Shown here one piece after another: positions 1 to 5,206 of a stretch of DNA of 5,206 nucleotides. Every line of letters starts with the position of its first letter. The stretch's first letter is position 1. A program made the position numbers and the translations under genes. Source of the DNA: a bacterium HR36 (GTDB lineage Bacteria > Planctomycetota > Planctomycetia > Gemmatales > HRBIN36); NCBI GenBank assembly GCA_002898995.1, contig BEIM01000288.1, positions 1 through 5,206 on the forward strand. Direction: 5' to 3'. Under the pieces are notes generated by a model, which was given only the letters and a program-made list of their open reading frames with translations, was not told the DNA's origin and did not search any database.

Positions 1-124
1 CTGAGGGCGGGCGTAGCGAAGGAAGGTTGCTCAGCGTCAGCGACCGTTCAGTGGGCATTGTAATTCCTGCGCGCTTTCGCTGCCAGGGTTCCAAGCAATG
101 GGACTCCCCAGGTTCAGCTTGCGG

Positions 125-153
125 TTGGCAAGTCGCCCCAATCGTTGTACACT
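125..153 (+). promoter_or_regulatory. Candidate sigma70-like promoter for the DUF1080 gene
   Basis: TTGGCA at 125-130 matches five of six -35 consensus bases and TACACT at 148-153 matches four of six -10 bases, with the ideal 17-base spacer. Transcription would begin near 160 and leave a leader of roughly 50 bases before the ATG at 212. Planctomycete promoters are poorly characterised and such matches occur by chance, so this is a suggestion based on spacing and position only. Confidence 0.35.
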
Positions 154-198
154 GCCTACGCAATCCGTCGAACCAGGTGAATCAGCTTAGCAGACCAC

Positions 199-204
199 GG
201 GAGG
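199..204 (+). promoter_or_regulatory. Ribosome binding site of the DUF1080 gene
   Basis: GGGAGG lies seven bases before the ATG at 212. It is a strong Shine-Dalgarno match at normal spacing and supports 212 as the true start. Confidence 0.7.
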
Positions 205-211
205 ATCATCT

Positions 212-1318
212 ATGCGCTGCCGTGCCCTGATCGCGACCAGTTGGTGCTTGTGTGCTATTTTCGGGCTGTGGGGACTTGACCCCAATGTCGCCAAACGCCT
301 CAGTCGCCAAGAAATTCAAGCAGGCTGGCTCTTGCTTTTCGATGGCGAAAGCACCTTTGGCTGGAAAACGGAAGGGGACGTTGCCGTCAATGGTGGCCGA
401 CTTATTATCGGTGGCAATAAAGCTTCGCGGATAACTTGCACCACTGCCTGGTCCGATGGCGAACTCAGCGCTCAATATCAACTCATCGGCACCAGCGGGC
501 ACGTTCACGTGGGCAATGTCGGCATTCCGCTCAGCGCTCCCGATACCGCTCTCGATGGCGTCTATACGCTGCAGGTGACTATAGCCGGCGGCAAGCCCAC
601 CGCCTGGCAAGTTACTGACCCGAAAATGCAACAACGCACAGGTTCCCTTTCCCCTTCCGAACCGCCTACCACAGCCCCGATCAGCATATCCGTGGCCGAC
701 AATCACCAGGTTGTCTTGCACAGCCTGAAATTCCGGCCCACCAATCTCAAGCCCATTTTCAACGGCAAAGACCTGGAAGGCTGGAAAGAAGTCCCCGGCA
801 AAAAATCCAAATTCACCGTCACCGAAAAAGGCGAGCTCAACATTACCAACGGCCCCGGCGACATTCAAACCGTCGGCGAATGGGACGACTTTGTCTTGCA
901 GCTGGAAATTTTTTCGCACGGCAAGCATCTCAATAGCGGCGTCTTTTTCCGCTGCCTGCCGGGTGAGTTTTGGAGCGGCTACGAAGCACAGGTGCGCAAT
1001 GAATGGCAGGGCGAGGATCGCAGTAAGCCTGTGGATTTCGGCACCGGCGGCCTGTACAATCGCCAACCCGCACGCCGCGTGGTCTCCGATGACAACGAAT
1101 GGTTTACTATGACGGTGGTGGCTCAGGGGCCGCACATTGCCATTTGGGTCAACGGGTTCCAGACCGTGGATTATACTGACACGCGCCCTCCTGCTAAATC
1201 CGCTCGCCAAGGTACCAAACTCACTGCAGGTCCCATCAGCCTGCAAGGCCACGACCCAACGACCAACCTTAGTTTTCGCAACATCCGACTGGCTCAGTTA
1301 CCCAAACCCAAGCCATGA
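212..1318 (+). CDS. Exported protein with tandem DUF1080 (3-keto-disaccharide hydrolase-like) domains
   Basis: A 368-residue protein. Residues 1 to about 21 look like a Sec signal peptide: MRCR, then a hydrophobic stretch. Cysteines 12 and 14 do not form a clear lipobox, so a soluble exported protein is likelier than a lipoprotein. The C-terminal half (about 178-361) is a clear DUF1080 domain of the concanavalin/laminin-G-like fold. It has FNGKDLEGW (183-191), NSGVFFR (241-247), YEAQV (257-261), TGGLYNRQPAR (278-288), IWVNG (311-315) and LQGHDPTTNLSFRNIRL (344-360). Residues 38-175 look like a second, diverged copy, opening with LLFDGESTFGW and closing with a LKFRP strand. Members of this family are linked to 3-keto-disaccharide hydrolysis or glycan binding and are greatly expanded in Planctomycetota. 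The exact substrate is unknown here. The start is fixed by GGGAGG at 199-204. The gene appears to be transcribed alone, as 262 bases separate it from the next gene. Confidence 0.88.
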   Translation: MRCRALIATSWCLCAIFGLWGLDPNVAKRLSRQEIQAGWLLLFDGESTFGWKTEGDVAVNGGRLIIGGNKASRITCTTAWSDGELSAQYQLIGTSGHVHVGNVGIPLSAPDTALDGVYTLQVTIAGGKPTAWQVTDPKMQQRTGSLSPSEPPTTAPISISVADNHQVVLHSLKFRPTNLKPIFNGKDLEGWKEVPGKKSKFTVTEKGELNITNGPGDIQTVGEWDDFVLQLEIFSHGKHLNSGVFFRCLPGEFWSGYEAQVRNEWQGEDRSKPVDFGTGGLYNRQPARRVVSDDNEWFTMTVVAQGPHIAIWVNGFQTVDYTDTRPPAKSARQGTKLTAGPISLQGHDPTTNLSFRNIRLAQLPKPKP

Positions 1319-1580
1319 TCTGACTCGAGAGTGCTTATAAGCCGCAACAGGAAGCCGCAAAGAAATCCATCCCTGGCACAACCAGGCACGGCCAACCAGC
1401 GACCAGTTGGCATCACCTTACAATGATCGGGGCGACTTCTTATAACCCAACCAAGTGTGCTAACCGCTGTCCACGGCGCTGCCTTGAAACCCAGCGACGC
1501 GAAATAGTCTCGAAGATTCTGCGCGGCTGAATGGGCCGATAAAGGTAGGGCTCTCAGTCGGCAGATTCCAGTCCTAAGGT
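1319..1580. other. Non-coding spacer between the DUF1080 gene and the permease
   Basis: I see no gene here. Two short inverted repeats lie close together after the DUF1080 stop: CCTGG/CCAGG (1372-1376 with 1382-1386) and GCCAAC/GTTGGC (1391-1396 with 1406-1411). Neither is followed by a T-run, so they are not a classical intrinsic terminator. Further 5-base pairings occur at 1477-1496 and 1535-1562. Stems this short are expected by chance in a spacer this long, so none is called as a regulatory RNA. A possible promoter is listed separately. An in-frame TAA at 1575-1577 sits immediately upstream of the permease ATG and rules out an earlier start. Confidence 0.6.
1417..1446 (+). promoter_or_regulatory. 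Possible promoter for the permease-hydrolase pair
   Basis: TATAAC at 1441-1446 matches five of six -10 consensus bases. The partner -35 is weak: CTTACA at 1417-1422 (four of six, 18-base spacer) or TTACAA one base later (17-base spacer). The resulting leader would be about 130 bases. It is the best candidate in this spacer but close to what chance would give. Confidence 0.25.
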
Positions 1581-3251
1581 ATGGCGGCGAGCATGGCGGA
1601 GTCAGGTTTTCGGCGACAGCTCAATTGGTTTGACGCCACTTTGCTGGTCATCGGTACGATGATCGGCTCGGGTATTTTTATCGTTTCTGCCGATATTGCC
1701 CGCGATGTCGGCTCCGCCGGGTGGCTGTTAGTAGTGTGGTTGCTGACCGCCATGATGACTTTACTAGGGGCAACTTGCTACGCGGAACTGTCTGCTCGTT
1801 TGCCTTGGGCAGGCGGCCAATATGTTTATCTCCGCGAGGCGTGGAATCCGCTCTGTGGCTTCCTTTACGGATGGACGTGTTTTTTGGTAATTCAAACTGG
1901 CTCCATAGCTGCAGTAGCGGTGGCGTTTGCTAAGTTTTTGGGAGTCCTAGTTCCCGCGCTCGGTATAGATCCGGACGCGGGGGCCTATACTTTCGTGGAT
2001 TGGCCGGATTTCAACCGCTATCTCGCCCTACCGCTGCCCTGGAGAGAGGAGCCGTGGGTTTTCTGGCAAAAGCAACGTTATTCGATCACTGCTGGCCATG
2101 CTGTGGCCTTGCTCGTCATCGCGATGCTAACGGCGGTGAATTGCTTAGGAGTACGAGAAGGTAAGTGGGTACAAAACATATTCACCATCTCGAAAGTGGC
2201 AGCCCTCGTGCTACTGATTGTGGCAGGTCTCAGCTTTGCCGCAGATCGTAACGCCATCCAGGCTAATTTTGCGGATCTTTGGTCAGGCGTGCTTGAGACG
2301 CCTCGGTTTCAAGAGGTCAATGCTGTGGTTGCATGGCCGAGCTTAGCGGCCGGCATGGTAGTGGTTGGGGCGATGGTGGGCGCTTTATTTGCTGCGGACG
2401 CCTGGAATAATATCACGTTCACTGCTTTAGAGGTCCACGATCCCCAGCGGAATTTGCCGCGCAGTCTGCTCAGTGGCGTGGGCTTTGTTATGGTGATCTA
2501 TATCCTGACGAACCTGGTGTACCTAGTGGCATTGCCAGTGCGTGCCGACCCCGAATTGGAAACTTATCTTCGCAGTACCCAACAGCGAATCAGCCAGCTC
2601 ACGGTAGCGGGCCAAACCGCTGAAGCGCAAGCATTGCAGCGCGAACTCGAACAGCGCTGGCGGCAAGCGACGCCTTATCAGCGCGGCATTGCTCGTGTGT
2701 TGGATGACCGTGTCGGCACTGCGGTCCTAGAGCAAGTTTCTCCGCGATTCGGTGTGGCGTTCATGGCCATCGCCGTGATGATCTCGACCTTCGGTTGTGT
2801 CAACGGCATGACACTTATGGGCGCTCGGCTGTACTATGCCATGGCGAAGGATGGGCTTTTCTTTTCCGTAGCTGGGCAGCTGAATCGGTGCGGTGTTCCT
2901 GCTGCGGGGCTGATTTTGCAAGGCATTTGGTCGGCGCTGCTCGTCTTTGCGGGCACCTACAGCGAGTTGCTCGACTTCGTTATTTTTGCCGTGCTGCTCT
3001 TCTACGCCATGACAGTAACCGGTCTGTTTGTCCTGAGGCGAAAATATCCCGCCGAGCCACCGTTTCGTGTCTGGGGTTATCCTTTCGTTCCTGTTTTCTA
3101 TATTGCCTGCTGCAGCTTAATTATGCTTGACTTATTGATCGTGCGGCCAAACTATACCTGGCCAGGGCTTTTTATTGTGCTCAGCGGTATTCCAGTGTAT
3201 TATCTCTGGCGTGCTCTGGGCCGCACAGCCACACCTGCGAGGAGGAACTAA
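1581..3251 (+). CDS. APC superfamily amino-acid permease (L-type-like), with enlarged outer loops
   Basis: A 556-residue integral membrane transporter predicted to import amino acids or related amines by proton/solute coupling or exchange. Twelve hydrophobic segments lie near residues 16-36, 47-67, 92-125, 170-190, 198-218, 253-275, 298-318, 388-410, 440-458, 463-485, 500-520 and 526-545. Family signatures are GSGIF in helix 1 (29-33), the substrate-backbone binding turn of APC carriers, then AELSARLPWAGGQYVYLREA (68-87), WNNITFTALEV (275-285) with RNLPRS (290-295), and STFGCVNGM (402-410) with ARLYYAMAKDGLFF (415-428). Positive residues cluster in the loops predicted to be cytoplasmic. It is longer than a typical 430-480-residue APC carrier because of a 126-169 loop and a charged, probably helical 320-387 segment. 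The start is uncertain: ATG 1581 has only AAGG directly against it, and ATG 1593 (Met5) is an alternative. The hydrolase gene follows with no gap. Substrate is not determinable. Confidence 0.92.
   Translation: MAASMAESGFRRQLNWFDATLLVIGTMIGSGIFIVSADIARDVGSAGWLLVVWLLTAMMTLLGATCYAELSARLPWAGGQYVYLREAWNPLCGFLYGWTCFLVIQTGSIAAVAVAFAKFLGVLVPALGIDPDAGAYTFVDWPDFNRYLALPLPWREEPWVFWQKQRYSITAGHAVALLVIAMLTAVNCLGVREGKWVQNIFTISKVAALVLLIVAGLSFAADRNAIQANFADLWSGVLETPRFQEVNAVVAWPSLAAGMVVVGAMVGALFAADAWNNITFTALEVHDPQRNLPRSLLSGVGFVMVIYILTNLVYLVALPVRADPELETYLRSTQQRISQLTVAGQTAEAQALQRELEQRWRQATPYQRGIARVLDDRVGTAVLEQVSPRFGVAFMAIAVMISTFGCVNGMTLMGARLYYAMAKDGLFFSVAGQLNRCGVPAAGLILQGIWSALLVFAGTYSELLDFVIFAVLLFYAMTVTGLFVLRRKYPAEPPFRVWGYPFVPVFYIACCSLIMLDLLIVRPNYTWPGLFIVLSGIPVYYLWRALGRTATPARRN
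3239..3245 (+). promoter_or_regulatory. Ribosome binding site of the hydrolase, inside the permease 3' end
   Basis: GAGGAGG lies six bases before the ATG at 3252 and is read as part of the last Ala-Arg-Arg codons of the permease. A ribosome finishing the permease would cover it. This suggests coupled translation and fixes the hydrolase start. Confidence 0.75.
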
Positions 3252-4487
3252 ATGGGCCGACGCATCACTATTATTAGTGCCCTGACAATAGCTAGTGGTG
3301 TTTTAGTTTGGCTCGCGCTATCAGCATTTGAAGATAAGCCATTTCGCTATCCTGAAGGGCGCTGGCAAGTTGGACAGTTGCGCTATATAGCAGGGTTGCC
3401 AGTGTTAGAAGTGGCCGGCACACCCCAGGACATAGGTGCGCAGGTGGCGCGTTTAGGAGCAATGCCTGCTAGTCGGCTTCGGCAATATCCCCGCGACCTT
3501 TTTTTCGCCGCTTGGCCACGTTTCGTAGCTCGCGAGTGGAAGGAAAAGGCTTGGCGTGAGACTCTGGCTGTTGGCGAACGACTCCTCGCCAATATTCCCG
3601 AACGCCATCGGCAGGAATATCAGGCCTTACGCGATAACCTCCCAGAGGATTGGCACGAAGGTTTATTAGCAGGAAACACCCTTTTTGACATCAAACGTTT
3701 AGTTCATTGCTCGGCGGTAATTGTGCAGGCTGATCGGGGGATGGCAAAGACTGCGGAAAATGCAAACTTATTGTTTGGGAGAAATCTCGATTTCCCAACC
3801 TTGGGTTATCTTCACCGCTACAGCTTAGTGCTCATTTATAAGCCGAAAGGCCATTATGCATTTGTGGCAGTCGGTTTTCCTGGGATGGTGGGTGTGCTTT
3901 CTGGAATGAACGAGCACGGCTTGTGCGTGGCGATCTTAGAGGTGTATGAGTCTGGAGACGGTTCGCCCTCGTTCGACCCCAGAGGTGTGCCCTATGCGAT
4001 AGTGTTGCGGCGAATTTTAGAAGAATGTCGCACGCTCGCGGAAGCAGAACGCTTGGTGAAGTCAGTGCCGAGAACCTGCTACTATAATCTGGCCATTTGT
4101 GACACCCGGACAGGTGGGGTTCTAGAGATTTCGCCCCGACAGGTAAGCTTTCGTGGTCTGGAGCAGGGTATCTGCGCCTGTACGAATTGTTTCCAAACCC
4201 CGGCGTTGGCAGCAGTCGGTGGCAAGAATTGGTATCGCAGCCGGGAACGGTTACAAGTACTGCTTGCGCTCCGGGAGGAAGCCAACGTAGGAGTAGCGCA
4301 AATGCACCAGGCGCTTCACCGTGCCCATCTGGGGGCAGTAACGCTGCAGACGATGATTTTCGAACCCCAGGCATTACGCTTACACCTGGCGATGGGAAAG
4401 TGCCCCGCATCGGCCTTGCCGCTGGTATGCCTGGATTTGCTGCCTCTGTTGAAACCCGATCCTTTGTCCCCAACCGAAAGCCGCTGA
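3252..4487 (+). CDS. Membrane-anchored C45 / acyl-CoA:6-APA acyltransferase-like Ntn-hydrolase
   Basis: A 411-residue protein. MGRR followed by a hydrophobic stretch (5-25) is a signal anchor or signal peptide, placing the enzyme outside the cytoplasmic membrane. GTPQDIGAQVARL (56-68) is the usual opening motif of the AAT/C45 family. Cys153 (HCSAVIV) is the expected nucleophile. In Ntn-hydrolases of this kind it becomes N-terminal after self-cleavage, which here would give a pro-part of about 125 residues and a 259-residue catalytic part. Arg177 and Asp180 (GRNLDF), Asn220 (GMNEHGL) and Asn312 (CTNCF) match, by motif and order, the active-site positions of bile-salt-hydrolase-type relatives; Arg329 or Arg331 may supply the last one. 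YYNLAICD (277-284) and LEISP (291-295) are also family-like. The likely reaction is hydrolysis or transfer at an amide bond, with substrate unknown. Unusually, Cys313 stands where relatives commonly have His, making a CxCxxC cluster (308-313). It is coupled to the permease upstream. Confidence 0.85.
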   Translation: MGRRITIISALTIASGVLVWLALSAFEDKPFRYPEGRWQVGQLRYIAGLPVLEVAGTPQDIGAQVARLGAMPASRLRQYPRDLFFAAWPRFVAREWKEKAWRETLAVGERLLANIPERHRQEYQALRDNLPEDWHEGLLAGNTLFDIKRLVHCSAVIVQADRGMAKTAENANLLFGRNLDFPTLGYLHRYSLVLIYKPKGHYAFVAVGFPGMVGVLSGMNEHGLCVAILEVYESGDGSPSFDPRGVPYAIVLRRILEECRTLAEAERLVKSVPRTCYYNLAICDTRTGGVLEISPRQVSFRGLEQGICACTNCFQTPALAAVGGKNWYRSRERLQVLLALREEANVGVAQMHQALHRAHLGAVTLQTMIFEPQALRLHLAMGKCPASALPLVCLDLLPLLKPDPLSPTESR

Positions 4488-4621
4488 TCTTGACGGATGC
4501 TCAGGGACGTTCCACAAGGGTCGGATGGGCAAGCTGGCAGCAATGCGTGTTGGCACTGACAAAGTGGCATACGCCCACGGCGATAGTTAGTTCCGCTGCG
4601 GTGCCGCGAAGATCGGCGAGC

Positions 4622-4651
4622 TTGTCCGCAACCCGAGTAGCTGCGTATTAT
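4622..4651 (+). promoter_or_regulatory. Candidate sigma70-like promoter for rimO
   Basis: TTGTCC at 4622-4627 (four of six -35 bases) and TATTAT at 4646-4651 (five of six -10 bases) are separated by 18 bases. Transcription would begin near 4658, giving a leader of about 43 bases before the TTG at 4701. If real, rimO is expressed independently of the permease-hydrolase pair. The match is based on consensus only. Confidence 0.35.
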
Positions 4652-4687
4652 GCTGAGCAGGCGAACAGTTCGGTAATTCGCCACTAG

Positions 4688-4693
4688 AAGGAG
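4688..4693 (+). promoter_or_regulatory. Ribosome binding site that selects the TTG start of rimO
   Basis: AAGGAG lies seven bases before TTG 4701, while the first in-frame ATG (4728) has no comparable match at proper distance (only a GCGAG stretch right against it). The site therefore favours initiation at TTG. Confidence 0.65.
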
Positions 4694-4700
4694 CTTAATT

Positions 4701-5206
4701 TTGTCCGACAAAGGAACCGCCGCGAGCATGCAAGAGCCGAAGGCTTCCTTTGCCTTCGTGAGCCTGGGCTGCGCAAAAAATACGGTGGATTCGGAGCGCA
4801 TGCTGGGTCTATTGGCGCAGGACGGTTTTGCGTTGACGCCGAACCCCGAGGATGCCGACCTCGTCATCGTCAACACCTGCGGCTTTATCGAAGCGGCGCG
4901 GCAGGAATCGCTGGCGGTGATCCGCGAGATGCTCGAGTTAAAGCGTCGTGGGCGTGTGCGGGCGGTAGTGGTGGCGGGCTGTTTGGCAGAACGTTGGCGG
5001 GAAAGACTTATGCACGAGTTGCCGGACATTGACGCCTTGCTGGGCGTATTTGCCCGCGAGGAAATTGCCCAGTTGTGCGCAAGGGTGCTGCAACAGGTAC
5101 CCGGGAGCGCTCACCAGCGTGAGAGGCGTTCGAAACGGCAACGTCGTACGGCGTCGCCCGTGTCCCTGCCCGTCTTAGGCAATTCCGTTTGGGAAGAACG
5201 GCAGCA
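4701..5206 (+). CDS. rimO: Ribosomal protein S12 methylthiotransferase RimO, N-terminal part
   Basis: The gene runs off the right edge. The 168 codons present cover the N-terminal methylthiotransferase (UPF0004) domain and the beginning of a linker. RimO is a cytoplasmic radical-SAM enzyme that adds a methylthio group to a conserved aspartate of ribosomal protein S12. Counting from TTG 4701, the three cysteines that bind the auxiliary [4Fe-4S] cluster are Cys24 (SLGCAKNTVDSERMLG), Cys60 (VNTCGFIEAARQESL) and Cys94 (AGCLAER). The SLGCxKN-VDSER and NTCGFI wording distinguishes RimO from its tRNA-modifying relative MiaB. The radical-SAM CxxxCxxC motif and TRAM domain lie beyond the window, so intactness cannot be judged. 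The linker is Arg-rich (about residues 135-149). TTG is preferred because AAGGAG is seven bases upstream; an ATG start at 4728 would remove nine residues and still keep the whole domain. Confidence 0.93.
   Translation, partial: MSDKGTAASMQEPKASFAFVSLGCAKNTVDSERMLGLLAQDGFALTPNPEDADLVIVNTCGFIEAARQESLAVIREMLELKRRGRVRAVVVAGCLAERWRERLMHELPDIDALLGVFAREEIAQLCARVLQQVPGSAHQRERRSKRQRRTASPVSLPVLGNSVWEERQ

Larger units (their letters stand above)
1..211. other. Upstream non-coding leader of the DUF1080 gene
   Basis: No convincing complete gene lies here. One forward frame stays open from the left edge to about position 230, but it overlaps the start of the DUF1080 gene, resembles no family I recognise and is most likely chance. 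On the minus strand an ATG at 58-56 opens a frame that runs to the left edge (19 codons, beginning MPTERSLTLS). It is preceded by AGGA six bases away, so a divergent gene may start here, but the stretch is too short to call. The segment also holds the best promoter candidate for the downstream gene (125-153) and its ribosome binding site (199-204). Confidence 0.5.
4488..4700. other. Spacer between hydrolase and rimO
   Basis: A 213-base gap without a recognisable gene. A forward frame running from inside the hydrolase gene to 4687 crosses it, but its product has no recognisable motif. I find no hairpin followed by a T-run, so no intrinsic terminator for the hydrolase is evident. A promoter candidate for rimO is listed separately. 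Confidence 0.6.

Noticed and set aside
163..177. GGTTCGA on the minus strand, considered as a tRNA T-loop
   Set aside because: The following bases do not complete a T-arm (no C at the conserved end of the loop), and no acceptor or anticodon stem could be assembled around it.
206..1252. A 348-codon open frame on the minus strand across the DUF1080 gene
   Set aside because: It is fully antisense to a gene with clear family motifs, a signal peptide and a ribosome binding site. Its product has no recognisable motif; long antisense frames are common in GC-biased coding DNA.
1372..1411. Two neighbouring small inverted repeats, considered as a terminator or riboswitch
   Set aside because: Stems of only five and six pairs without a T-run; a few such pairings are expected by chance in a 262-base spacer, and no riboswitch core motif is recognisable.
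3832..4473. A 213-codon minus-strand open frame inside the hydrolase gene
   Set aside because: It is antisense to conserved hydrolase motifs (GMNEHGL, YYNLAICD, CTNCF); the translated product is Pro/Arg/Ser-rich and unrecognisable.
4187..4687. A 166-codon forward open frame covering the hydrolase 3' end and the spacer before rimO
   Set aside because: About 300 of its 500 bases lie inside the hydrolase in another frame. The product is low in recognisable content, and I see no sign of a frameshift, since the hydrolase keeps family motifs up to its own C-terminal region.
4316..5029. A 237-codon minus-strand open frame spanning the hydrolase end, the spacer and the rimO start
   Set aside because: It overlaps two well-supported genes on the opposite strand, and its product is Ser/Arg-rich without family features.

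Overview
The window looks like ordinary chromosomal DNA from a moderately GC-rich bacterium, most probably a planctomycete or a close relative. The main evidence is a secreted DUF1080 (3-keto-disaccharide hydrolase-like) protein with the wording typical of Planctomycetota paralogues. A long L-type APC permease and a membrane-anchored C45/AAT-type hydrolase fit the same assignment. It is inferred from protein style only; no rRNA or other phylogenetic marker is complete here.

Layout, all on the + strand. Positions 1-211 are a leader region with a plausible sigma70-like promoter (125-153), and possibly the first codons of a divergent gene running off the left edge. Positions 212-1318 encode an exported protein with two DUF1080-like (concanavalin-like) domains, the first degenerate. 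Positions 1319-1580 are non-coding, with a possible promoter for the next pair. Positions 1581-3251 encode a 12-helix APC amino-acid permease. Directly abutting it (TAA then ATG, no spacer), 3252-4487 encode an N-terminally anchored Ntn-hydrolase of the acyl-CoA:6-APA acyltransferase / peptidase C45 family. Positions 4488-4700 are a short spacer with a candidate promoter. From 4701 to the right edge is the 5' part of rimO, the ribosomal protein S12 methylthiotransferase, starting at a TTG codon.

How the genes may work together: the permease and hydrolase form a translationally linked pair, with the hydrolase ribosome binding site inside the last permease codons. The hydrolase is predicted to face the periplasm, and the permease carries large extra loops on that same face. 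A reasonable hypothesis is an amide-cleaving enzyme that releases an amino acid or similar amine for uptake by the permease. This is inference; the substrate cannot be read from the sequence. The DUF1080 gene and rimO look like independent neighbours. No mobile element, CRISPR array, tRNA, rRNA or prophage signal was seen.
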